A program made the translations under genes and the position numbers. From Scolanthus callimorphus (Eukaryota > Cnidaria > Anthozoa > Actiniaria > Edwardsiidae): a stretch of DNA of 64,000 nucleotides. The notes beneath the pieces are model-generated. The model worked only from the letters and a program-made list of their open reading frames with translations. It was not told the DNA's origin and made no database searches. Where the stretch lies: contig CM066920.1 of assembly GCA_033964015.1 (NCBI GenBank), positions 5,671,912 through 5,735,911 on the forward strand. The letters are read 5' to 3'. Shown one piece after another: positions 1-11,593 of this stretch; position 1 is the stretch's first letter; the number at the start of each line of letters is the position of its first letter.

Positions 1-272
1 ATAGCTTAAATAAGCTTGTTTTGAGATGAAAACAATAACATAACAAAAGGGTTATTGTTGTATTTTTTAGGGGTCATTTTGTTTTATAAGGTATTTTTTA
101 GGGGTTTCATTTTTTATGTCCTGGTATTTTTTAGGGTATATTTTCCGATGTCCCGACGAGCACCCCTATCACTCTTACATGGAGAACCCCCCCCCCCCCC
201 CCCCCCCGGGAGGCGACCTCTACTTTTATGCACCTATCAATGTTTTGCCCCAGGGGGGGTGGGGGGGGGGGG
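1..272. repeat. Dispersed low-complexity element with C21 and G-rich runs
   Basis: Repeated blocks of GGTATTTTTTAGGGG lead to GACGAGCACCCCTATCA and then a run of 21 C (187-207), followed by a G-rich run near 246-272. The phrase with CACCCCTATC and GAGAACCCCCC recurs at about 42440-42612 and 48960-49090, so this is one copy of a dispersed family. No coding potential is evident; the reading frames here encode only low-complexity G/P stretches. Confidence 0.5.
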
Positions 273-342
273 ACAGGCAACCCAGGGAGATTTGACTTTT
301 TAAGGCTCTCCGAGGGTTGTGATTTTGACATCTACAGCAGTC

Positions 343-1469
<1,127 letters not shown>

Positions 1470-1752
1470 CTCACTTTATTTGTATAGATTATCTATAATG
1501 CTTTCTGGCTTGTATACAACGTTCAAGATTTTGTATAAAATATGAGAAAAATTTTCTTACACACAATGTAAAAAACCCAGCAGTATACCATAAAGACAGT
1601 ATACCATCTATATTTCTGTGCAATCTCGCAGTTTAATGGGTATAAAAATTAAAAAATATGTTACACATCCTAAGACGCCTCTAACTCATAATCCAGTCTC
1701 CCTCTGAGCTGTTTGTATTAGTTCAACTTGTTCTGTTGTATTTTGCTCTTGA
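1470..1752. other. Convergent intergenic region, GLOD5 and phosphotransferase 3' UTRs
   Basis: Only 283 bases separate the two facing stop codons. TTTATT near 1475 reads AATAAA on the minus strand and could be the poly(A) signal of the phosphotransferase gene, which would make the 3' ends overlap. No other gene is seen. Confidence 0.45.
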
Positions 1753-4700
1753 TCAATTTTCATCCTGTACATCTGTTCCATTCACAAGATATGTCCCTTT
1801 GCAAAGCACCTTATTCTTGGGGTGCCCTATAGGATACTTGAGCCAGAAGATCCACACATCTTGCGCATCGCTTATGTCTAGGCTGGCACATATCAGATAT
1901 CTTAGAGCATCACAGAAAGACAGAATCTGCAGATATGAATAAAGTTATACAACTGTGACATCATATAACTGGAACAAGGCTTCATATCATTGTTTCAAAA
2001 AATACCTTATAACTCATTCGTTGTGGCCTTAAAATTACCCTTTATGTGGGAACTAGGTCGTGACACACAACTGTCTTACCAGGTTCTACCAATACTATCA
2101 ACATTTATTTACAGAATGAAGTAAAGCGTAAAAAAAAAACAATTTTTTTAATGATGTATTAAACATTTGTGGAATAAATGGGTTCCATTTCCTACATTTT
2201 TCTCCAACGTTGAAGTCAGCTTACCATGACAGTCAAAAGTCCTGTATTAGGGGTCAGAATAGACAATCTCTGATTGACCCAAAGGAACAGTGGCCACAGA
2301 AGGGCGGTGTCACTTTTTTGGCATCACCTTTCCCCATCTTTGTCACCTGGAAATGTTTAAAATGAAATTAATTTTCTAATTTGCAGGGGTAGAGCGGAGG
2401 GGAAGAGATAGATATTTGGTTTCTGAATTTATTATTATAGTTATGATATCCATTTAGAAGTCATGCAAGCATCCTGCAATCTGATTTGCAGCATAATTTT
2501 TTCACCAAATTATGTTGGACTAATTTGGAGGAAAAAATCACCTTCCCACGTCCGAAACTCAGAACATTCTAAATTTTAGCATATGCATGTAACCGGACTA
2601 ATTGTTTGTAGTACAAAAAGTGTCTGCCTGTTTGTGTTTGTCTTTGATCTGAGATTGTAGAAAAAGCAAAAAAAAAAAACATGGTTGAACGATTAGAGGA
2701 AAACAGGTCATTTGCAGAAAATCAATTCTGAATGAGTGGTAAAAAGGATTTCAAATATCTTGCAAGGAGATAGTATATACTCACCATGAGTACCATTCCT
2801 AGCTTAGCAAACACAAACCCCAGCATTAGTGTGAACAGAACTGGGTCCACTAGAAACGTGCTGTAGGTTGTGGTTGTCATGGTGAATATGGTAACCATGG
2901 GAACAGCAGGGTACCAGACAGCAGGGCCCTGGCAACAACAAATAAACGATTCTGCATTGGAGGGTAATTTGTATAAAATGTGGGGAAACTTGATTATGAT
3001 TAAAAATGATATGTGTGGCACTGTGTGACCAATTTGCTCACATTGCACATTTGCTCAGCAAATTTTTAGATGAAGATGACTGTCATTCTCGTACCCAGAG
3101 CTCCTCAGCTCGTCACCTCTTTGTGAGGCTCTGGTGACATCCAATTGAGGGCCTTTGATGATTGGCTGATTTTGAACGTTGGGGCATGTGTAGAAAGTTC
3201 TTTCTATCAACAGCTCTGTATCAAATCTTGTACATGCGTCAATGGCTGTCACCGGAGCCGCCACACTGTGAGTTGATGGGGAGCTCTGGGTATGAGAATA
3301 TATGACTGTTGACTGTCATTCTTTTCTACATGTTCCTATTGGTTGATGTCCTGGGTCTTTGTTTAGTCAACCAATGCGAATGCGAAAAACAGTGTCTTGT
3401 ATTCCTGGGTCACGATAAAATGCAAGTCACACATTCTTCAATCTTCTTCCTGGATACCTCGGCTCCTTCGAGTGAAGGTTCGAGTGAGGATAATTGCATA
3501 TTTGTCTCTGATTGGTCAGTTGTTCAATTTGCTTCGTTTCTGATTGGTTTATATATAGTTTTCGACACTCATCTGAAATCGGCCTCTAAGCGTTTAAAGT
3601 GGGAGACAATGCGCATGCGTGGTGCCAATCGCTGAGGCGGAAGCATTGTGTGACATCTAATGCGTCTGCGACGATGATCGAGCTGTAGGCATTCACCCCA
3701 CTAGCATTCACCTCTTTTCTCTTGACGTTCTTGAGAGGCGATGGGCCGCCACAAATGCGATGTAGTCGGACTGCAGATGCAACAACACTTGACAAAGTGA
3801 AAAGCAGCAGGAGTAAGATCCTCAGCTCCATCGACACCCACGTGACCTGTAAGTAAAGTTACAGGTGCTTAGAGTTGCATTGGGGAACCTGTGGTGCGAG
3901 TTCGCAGAATTATGAAAATCGCAGTAAAACAGGAACGTTTTAAGTCTCTGATCCCGTCAGGGCAAATGATAGACACACTGCTGGACAGGAGTCGGGTTCA
4001 TTGGACGTCAGCTGCATTACAGTGGGATACGTACAAGGAAGACATATCATAGCTTGGATTGATTTACACGAGTTTACGATGACAGTACCTTGTAATGCCA
4101 GATGCCTGGTCCAAACAAAGCAGTTAGTAGATACATAGCAACAATAGTCAACTGAGCTTCACTTATATCCAACCTGTAAATTGAAGTGGATATTTTGAAT
4201 TCGAGGATTGCTATTTTGCCATATATAATCTGACATAGAGACACCGGACGGGACACCGGACGGGAGAAAATTATTTTGAGCGCGCACACTGTTCCAAAGA
4301 AGTGGATCGATAATGGTGTACGCAAGGGAGAAAAAATGAATGAACTTGCATCTCGTGCTCCTGGCTTTGGTGCTTTCTAATTAATATAAATTATTGTCAT
4401 ACTTTCCAAAGATCATTGCATTGACGACATAACCGTGCCATGTAGCCACGTAGAAGGCGACTATGCCGACGAGCCCACAGACAAAGAACCATTCCGGCGA
4501 ATCGTAAAGCTGCATGGTCACGGCTATTCCAAGAAGGATCACGGCTAGAGAGGCAAAAGAGAGAAACATCAGTCTAGTCACAGGTTTCTGAGTGGGCTTC
4601 CTGTGCTTGAAGATGAACCGCGAGGAAAGACGAGGGCTGGGCCGAATTCACGTCACGTCACATCTCCAACCTTACCACAGGTAGCCCGCCACAACGCCAT

Positions 4701-7700
4701 GGACTTGGCTGAGAAAACATCATGGTTAAATATGAAAACGCTGAGTAGCGCCTTTGGTAAGCAGGGGCGTATCTGCCTCGGATTGGATTACCAATTTTTC
4801 GCCAGTATTGAAAATACTCCTGCATCTATCCGGCATTAGTATAAACCAACTATAAATGGTCTATAACAAATCCTGCATTCTGATTGGCAGAGCTACTAAT
4901 GGTCTATTAGTGATAGACCGTGCCTGGCAAGACCACCACCTTTCTTTGCAAGAAAACTTGATTGTTTCAACATAAAATAATGGTATTCATTACCCAAACC
5001 GACCAACTAGTTGGTTTATACTAAAAAATTAGACCTCTCGTCCTCATGTGCTATGATATCAATAGACCATTCGGCCTTCGGCCTCATGGTCTATTCATCA
5101 TAGCACATTCGGCCTTGTGGTCTAATTGTTAATTAGAGTACGTTTCTTCGGGAAAAATCTAAATCCGGATTTGGAATCCAAAAGTGGATTTTTCGTTTCT
5201 TTACTGAAATCTGAAAATGGGTTATGAATCCTTCGAATCCACGCTAAGGCAGGATTCAAACTTAATCAGGATTTTTAATACGGATTCATGATCTTGTCGT
5301 TTCTTTGGGGGGAAGGTCCGAAAGGGATACGCTTTGCCAGCGGTCCGTCTTTGCAGGCGTACTGCCATTGGCCGATTGTCAGACAGAGGGCACCACTTTG
5401 TCTGGGTTTTGTTAAAAAAAATCCACTTTCAGATTTTACGTTTCTTTCTATCACGTCCCAAAAGAAAATTTAAATCCGGATTTTCCCAAAGAAACGTACT
5501 TTGTAGATCTATCCCGCGATAGTCATTGTCGCTAAATGGCTTTTCAGGCTGAGAAGCCGACCTGTGAAAAAGGAAGCCATTTTAGCAGCAAGGCCCCAGT
5601 ACTAGGCGAGCCTGGGTAGGGATGTGATGCAGCCAGTGCGATAGCACCAGGACACCTCAGATAATATAGAACATTTGGGGTTTCATCCTAGTTATTCGAT
5701 CTATTTGGCTGGCCCAAACGGCGGAACAGAAAACCTGTTTTTCAAATTCCTAGGCTCGCGAAACAACGATTTCGGCCATAAACGCAAATGAAAGTGACGT
5801 TCATCGATATCACTGAATACGTAACTTCGGAAATGTTGAATGATTTTCAATAATGTTGAACTATTTAACATTCGTGAAAATGTTGCATCCATGCATCTGC
5901 TTATTTAATTCAGGCGCGGATCCAGACCGGTTTAAAAAAAAACGGTCAAAATTTTATTTTTCTTTTCTCAAATGCCACTCGCCACGCGCGCATTTGGACA
6001 TCGAGACAAGAAGGATAACAGAAGATTTCGCTTTTTATAATATAATAATATAATAATACAAAACTTCTATAGCGCCATTTCCTGAAGCTCAATGGCGCTT
6101 TACAATTATCTAAGTAACTAAAACGAAGAGGTTAACGAAACAAATTTACAGTTCAAATATTAAAACGATCTAAAACATCATAAAATCATAAGATATAATA
6201 ATAAAAAAATTTAAAAATGACTACCTAAAATAAAACTAAAAACTAAAATTAATCATATACCTGTTTAAAAAGGTGTGTTTTTAGGTTATTCTTAAAAACA
6301 GACAATGTGCTGCTCTGGCGAATATTGTCTGGAAGATCGTTCCAGAGTTTAGGTGCAGCACATGAGAACGCCCTGTGTCCATAAGTGATAAGTTTTGATC
6401 GAGGTTGATCGAGGTTGTAATTTTTGCAAACCGGTCAGATTATGTCCTGGATCCGCGCCTGTAATTTACATCCTGCAAATTATACCTTGTGAGAGTGAGT
6501 CACATGCATGGTCGGTGAAATCCTCTAACCACGTGTTCTGGACCTTGTGGGATTGTTTGCCATCTAAAGCATCAAGAACTTGATAAAGGAACATTCCTAT
6601 GGCGGCTAGTACGTACACCCAGCCAGGAGCCTGGAAAACGGAAAGAAAAGAAATAGCTTTTCCGGGGATCTAGGGGAGGGGGCAGGGGTATAGTGTCTCC
6701 CCCAGATAATAGTTGATTAACAAATGTGAGGGTACTTTATATGTTAGCCTTTCCTTTCATATAATGGTGCCCCTCCTTCCAAAATTTCAGGATCCTCCAG
6801 TTACGTACGTTTCCGTTACTACTTGCGTAATTTTGTGCGTTCTCTCGACAACGAGATTTTAAAAATCCGCCATTGCGCGATCGGCATTTGCATAGAGGTG
6901 GCAAAACACGTGTTCTGAGAACTCCCACTTCATATTTCCGCGTTTTGCATTCGTCCATCAAAGCTTTTTAAAAAAGGTGCGTGGATTTTTTCCAAGTTTC
7001 GTTTTGCTTTTATGGTCATAATTTTGGTTTTGAGGCAGCTAGTCCCTTATTTGTTAAAAAATTCTCAAAGCCTGCGTGAAATCACCCATAGCGGTTCACT
7101 CATTTGATTTACGGAAGCCAAACCGCGGTTTGTTAGTTGGCGTAGAGTTCACAGAATTATGAAAATTGCATGCAATTTAAGTAATCACATGCCACTAACA
7201 CACACGTCATCCAAGACACGCAACGAAATAGCCTCGTCCCAAGGCTACTCCTCCCAGCTCTCGGCTCCCATCATGCTTTGCGCGCTTTAGCGTGACAGCC
7301 CGCCGAGAAGCCTGGGTCGAGTAGGCTAGCAACGAAACAGTTTCCGCCCAGGCTCGGAAGCTTGGAACCCCTTTCGCGCTACATCGCGCTATGCCTATAC
7401 TATGTTAAATCGGCGGATAAAATGCAATGGCTCGTCCCACCTCAGTTTAGCGTCCCAACTGTAGCAGAACAGTATCCCATATGTAAGGACATTGATAACC
7501 AGACCCACGAGCGTTATGGTGCTTGGCATGATCCACAGAGGCACAAAACGACTCAGCCAAAACCAAAACCTGTCGGCAAGCGAAGAAATTTCAGATTATT
7601 TCAATCATGAAAATAATGTGCAAGAGTTGATATATGATGTTATTTACCGGCTGGGAGGTCCGTATAGGGACAGTTTTCCCTATACGGACCTAAATAAAGT

Positions 7701-8682
7701 AATCTATTCATTTTTTTAAAATTTGTTTTTTTAGATGAAAACAAGCGCTTGCAAATGGTTACCGTGATCTGTAGGTCAGAGATAGGAAAAATATTGCCCC
7801 CGCGCGCGGCGCGCGCTCTAAGAACCAATCAGAATGCAGAATTCGTTACCGTGCCCTAGTGTAGGAAAAAAAAAGTTGCTACTAAATGGTTTCTATCAGC
7901 CAATCACAAAGCAAGTAAGCACGTGACGTTTCTTTGCAAGCCACGTTTCTTTGCAAGCTAAGACAGGTTAAAACACTCACGCGGAGAGCACGTGATCACT
8001 AAATACACAGCTGCGTTTAGTTAAAAATATGGTTGATCGATAAAGATGAGAAAGTAAATGCAAAGTTAATGCAAATAAAAATAATTTCACTCATTTGAAA
8101 TCCGCCTCGTGCGTAGCGGCTTGCGGCCGCGCCATTTCCGGTTTTTGCTCGCGACCAAAAGAAGGAGTTTTGGTGCTAAGATATCAGGAAAGATACTAAC
8201 AGACCTTCCAAGTAAGGTATGCGGGATTTCCTGATCAGGATGTTTTGCAACGTCGGCAAGGCGAAAGTTTTTGGCGAATGTTTTTCTTTATTTGTCGTGA
8301 ACAGTGAAAAACTCACCGTTGTAAAAATAGTGTCTCCAGGATCGATGAGCACGCAGCATTGTATTCCATCGTCTCCTTCAATCGAATCATCTGCTCAGGG
8401 GGGACAACTCGTCCAGCAAGTGCGAGTTTACGGGGAGAGGCTGGGGTTGCTGTTCTTCGTTTCTTGGCTGTAGAGTCATCGTTCTTTCCTAAAAGAATAG
8501 TCTCTGCCAAGTTGCCGGTATTTTTCAAGCCTTTTTCTAGAAAAAGAAACCAGAACTGTTAATTTACTTATTTACTATCAGCGAGACTACCTTTTAAGTA
8601 ATAAATGTTCCTTATAACCTGAGCAGGGGGAAATTCATTCCTTACCTTTGATGTAATGCAGAGATGCAATGATGGTATTCAT
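1753..8682 (-). CDS. Choline/ethanolaminephosphotransferase-like CDP-alcohol phosphotransferase, 10 exons
   Basis: This is an integral membrane enzyme of the CEPT1/CHPT1/SELENOI family, which transfers phosphocholine or phosphoethanolamine from CDP-alcohol to diacylglycerol in the last Kennedy-pathway step. Exons on the minus strand: 8682-8646 (ATG), 8536-8317, 7569 to about 7401, 6630-6486, 4544-4403, 4173-4089, 3846-3712, 2928-2785, 2346-2225, 1926-1753 (TGA). Phases agree at most junctions, giving about 457 residues (human CEPT1 has 416). The N-terminal PEQMIRLKE and SSILETLFLQR, the WIMPSTITLVGLVINVLTYG helix, LYQVLDALDGKQ, DHACDSLS and the C-terminal LSFCDALRYLI follow the family order. 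Two oddities: the catalytic signature DGxxAR(x8)GxxxDxxxD is altered (DGKQSH, no Gly), and exon 9 needs one extra A. The 3' end of exon 3 is uncertain: GAG|GTGGGA is a better donor but leaves the phase one base off. Substrate is not predictable. Confidence 0.8.
3084..3301. mobile_element. hAT-like MITE in phosphotransferase intron
   Basis: The ends are inverted: CATTCTCGTACCCAGAGCTC at the left and GAGCTCTGGGTATGAGAAT at the right. The 8-bp word ATGACTGT flanks both sides (3076-3083 and 3302-3309), a target-site duplication length typical of hAT transposons. Related copies lie at 17170-17389 and 17740-17836. Confidence 0.75.
4838..5135. repeat. Two adjoining palindromic elements
   Basis: AGTATAAACCAACTA at the left is mirrored by TTGGTTTATACT near 5010-5022. 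Next to it, TTAGACC with TGTGCTATGATATCAATAGACC is mirrored by GGTCTATTCATCATAGCACA and GGTCTAATT, around the perfect core GGCCTTCGGCC. Both look like small foldback MITEs in the intron between exons 4 and 5 of the phosphotransferase. Confidence 0.6.
5137..5500. mobile_element. MITE with about 33-bp terminal inverted repeats
   Basis: The left end AGTACGTTTCTTCGGGAAAA followed by ATCTAAATCCGGAT is matched in reverse by TTAAATCCGGATTTTCCC and AAAGAAACGTACT at the right. Inside, GTTTCTTT and AATCCACTTT words recur in both orientations. No transposase is present. Confidence 0.7.
5911..6461. mobile_element. Inverted-repeat element interrupted by a LINE fragment
   Basis: CAGGCGCGGATCCAGACCGG at the left is mirrored by CCGGTCAGATTATGTCCTGG and ATCCGCGCCTG at the right. 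The interior is almost entirely the LINE 3' fragment at 6035-6400, so the LINE probably jumped into the MITE. Confidence 0.65.
6035..6400 (-). mobile_element. 5'-truncated LINE (CR1/L2-like) 3' end
   Basis: The minus strand from 6383 to 6249 encodes the usual C-terminal tail of these reverse transcriptase ORFs: YGHRAFSCAAPKLWNDLP, then DNIRQSSTLSVFKNNLKTHL and FKQVYD before a stop. After the stop come about 190 bases of UTR ending in an ATT-rich tail (6035-6060). Everything 5' of this is missing. Confidence 0.8.
7656..7692. repeat. Short perfect hairpin
   Basis: GGTCCGTATAGGGACA is followed at once by the inverse TTTCCCTATACGGACC, so the site can fold into a 15-bp stem. It lies just downstream of a position that is intronic in the phosphotransferase gene. 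Confidence 0.6.
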
Positions 8683-9273
8683 TCTAGATTTCTGTAAAAT
8701 GTGATCAAGCAGTAGGGTGACATGAACGCGTTTATTTTAATGTAAACACATTTGTTCGACAGATTAGTCACTATTTTGGGAAATTTCAAAGAAAACAACT
8801 TTGGTACCAATCTCGTTCCCAGAGCCTCTCGGTCATGCTGCCTCGACAACAAACAAGCGGAGGAGGCAGTCTGGGAACGAGATTGCTTTGGTACTACCTA
8901 TAGATCAGTTTTCTGAGAAAAAACATGAGCTGGCCCGTTTCCAGATGTTTTTATTCATTTTATAAACAATTCTTTGTTTGGGAATTTGGTTTTGACCTTT
9001 CTCTTCAAGTCTTCTTGTTTACTAGAAATGATTGTTGATATAGCAACAATCATGATCAAATCTATTCGATTATCGCGGGGACGGCGAAACAGTTTCTAAT
9101 GAGTGGGGAGGCTCATTACTAAGATTGTATGGCAAGGTGGGGTGGCTGAATATGTCCTTGAATATGCGGACTATCTAAATCGAATTTCTTCAAGTCAACT
9201 AAATAGTTTGTTTGCTCTCCAGTCATGCTCTGTTTATTTACCCTTGGGAATCAAGAAGTTTATTCATAGGCTT
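8683..9273. promoter_or_regulatory. Upstream region of the phosphotransferase gene
   Basis: The putative ATG is at 8680-8682 on the minus strand, so this stretch should hold its 5' UTR and promoter. Apart from the small MITE I recognise no element in it and no coding sequence. Confidence 0.35.
8808..8886. mobile_element. 79-bp hAT-like MITE with 8-bp target duplication
   Basis: The ends CAATCTCGTTCCCAGA and TCTGGGAACGAGATTG are inverted. TTTGGTAC occurs on both sides (8800-8807 and 8887-8894). The terminal word resembles the CATTCTCGTACCCAGA end of the longer element at 3084, so it may be a short relative. Confidence 0.7.
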
Positions 9274-9500
9274 AAGCCTGGTGCACACTTGCAACATAAC
9301 GACATAAGAAAAATGTCACACGAACAAAATTTAGTGGTTTCAAGAAGTTGAAGTCAACAAAAAATAACATAAGATTGCTTTGGCGAAGTAATCTTATGCA
9401 GATCCATGGAAAATATTGATTGTTTCAATTATTTCCCGTGCTTTTTTCATTGCAACATAAGGTCCTTATGTTGTTATGTCGCTAGTGTGCACCAGGCTTT
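9274..9500. mobile_element. MITE with AAGCCTGGTGCACACT ends
   Basis: AAGCCTGGTGCACACTTGCA followed by ACATAACGACATAAG is inverted at the right as CTTATGTTGTTATGTCGCTA then GTGTGCACCAGGCTT. The core carries a further palindrome around ATAAGATT and AATCTTAT. No coding capacity. Confidence 0.75.
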
Positions 9501-9545
9501 AGCAAATAACAAGCACGTGACTGTTCAGAGCTGCACAGAGCCTAA

Positions 9546-10306
9546 GGGACGGACCATTAGAAAAGTGATGGGGGGAAGGGGGGGGGACAAAAAAACATGA
9601 GAAATAATCCATCCAAGCCCCCTGGACGAAAAAAAAATATCCACGTCCAAGGAACCAGGCACAAGTAGGAGGAGGATTTTGCCTTCATTTCACTCATATA
9701 CTTAATAAAAATTTCGGCGCGCTATAAGGACTGACTGATCTTGGCGCGGAAAAAAACAAACTCCCGCAATGATAGGCCTCACGGGCAGTCACTATGTACG
9801 AAATAACACCCCTTAGGTAAGCGTGAGTTCGACGTTACAAGCAATAGAAATTCGTCATTTGGGCCGCACTTCACACGAAATAAATCAATAATAATTCGTC
9901 ATTTGCATCTCGCAGTTGCGTGCATTTAAATAATAAAACCTACAGGCTTTGTTTACTACTAGACAAAAACGGAACATTTATCTTCCCTTTCTCTGAGGCT
10001 TGATTAAATGCGTTGATCAAAATTTGGGCGCGCGCAACAAAAGAAACGTGCAATCTCCTCTAAAAATAACATTAAAATATAATCCTAAAAATAACATTCA
10101 ACCAAAACCTTTAAAAGCATTGCGAAGCAAAGAAGTAAAAGCAAATAAATAGAAGTTTAATAGACTCTTCCATAAATGTTGGGAAAATAATCCATCCAAG
10201 CTCCCTGAACGAAAAAAAAAATCCATCCATAACACGCAGACCAAAAAATCCATCCAAAGACTGAAACTTCCCCCACCCTCCCATCACTTTTCTAGTGGTC
10301 CGTCCC
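9546..10306. mobile_element. Harbinger-like MITE with TAA duplication
   Basis: GGGACGGACCATTAGAAAAG then TGATGGGGGG at the left is inverted at the right as CCCTCCCATCACTTTTCTAG then TGGTCCGTCCC. TAA flanks both ends, the 3-bp target of PIF/Harbinger elements. Inside, AATAATCCATCCAAG with an A-rich run occurs near each end. No transposase gene. Confidence 0.7.
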
Positions 10307-10309
10307 TAA

Positions 10310-11593
10310 TGTAAACTGCTCATTCTTGGGTTTTTTCAGTAAAAAAGAAACGAAAACAAACAAAATACTGAAAGATTATCATGCCGATCACCTGAAAATT
10401 CAGTTGACCTTCGCTTATCTGTCACCTCTTCGTGAACTTTGTTTTTCTACATTTCGATTTTTTCGAGTGTTCTGTTTTTGCGAAAGGCGGACAAATTATG
10501 TAATGGACCACAAAAGACACGTGAAAAGGCTCAGTGAAAAAGGCGCTAGAGTATTTTGCAGTCTTGTTGTCATATCCTCGGAAATCCAGCAGGGGTTCGT
10601 TCGACGATGATGGGTAGGACTGCTGCCAGCCCCTGTTGAATTTTCAAAGTTTTGCATTTTTCACTTTGTACGCTACAAACCTTCTGTTCTGGGAAACGCG
10701 CGCAAGACAAATTCGACTTATTTAAGGGGATCCGGCCGGGATCCAGCTAAATTTGAGGTTTGGGATCCGGGATCCGGGGGTGTGGGATCCATGGGTCGAG
10801 TTCTGGGATCAAAAACGTCTTTGGATCCTTGACATGGGGCGAACATGCAATGATGCACAAGCATCGCAGCCTTCTGGTCTATGGAAATGATGCAAAATTT
10901 CCGGTGAAATCAGGTGGAGGGCAAGTCTTTAAATGGCTTCCATGAAAAATGATTTACTTGCACTCGGACTGAGGTGCAAACTGCACGAACACAAGCTGAT
11001 TTGGAATGCATGTAAAATTTCAGTAAAAAAGTTACTATGATGCATTTGTTGCTCTGCGGGGTGCACTTAAACCCCTCTAGACTACTTTACTATAGTAGAT
11101 GTATGAAATTATGAAGTAACAAATGTACTAATACTACAAATGTACTAATACTCCCCTGATATGAGTCGAGCACTCCTAACGTCTCTACTGCAAGACATGT
11201 ATGAAGTTATGAACGAAGAACAAGCCAGGCATAAAGCCATATTAGCTATTGTTATTAATAGACTCACCTTTAGTTGCTCTCACTCGTTGTGTTGTCACGT
11301 TCTGGGCTTTCTGAATAAAAGTATATTTGCGGAATTTTGTCGAAGCTGCTTCGATACGCGCAAGTTGCTACCAAAGCACGAGCTGGATGAAGCTCAAGTG
11401 GTGTTGATCTGGACTTTATCCTCTTATGCAACTAAAAAGGCGTAAATGTTTTGCTTGTAAAATAATGCGACAAAAGTTGAACAGGGATCAAAACACACAT
11501 CAATCTCTCCCACTTCTGTTAAAAACAATACGTAGATGGCTGCAGTCAAATTGACAAGAGTAACATAATCCTGTAGGTCTGTTACAGTGCGAG
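10310..11593. other. No gene recognised
   Basis: This 1.3 kb holds several reading frames below 100 codons with no recognisable protein. The only structure I see is a cluster of GGGATCC words between 10730 and 10810. Confidence 0.4.

Noticed and set aside
2225..2346. TGA in phosphotransferase exon 9 as a selenocysteine codon, as in SELENOI
   Set aside because: The Sec of SELENOI is near the C-terminus, here encoded by the last exon without TGA before the stop. A one-base loss explains the exon better, and I saw no SECIS-like structure.
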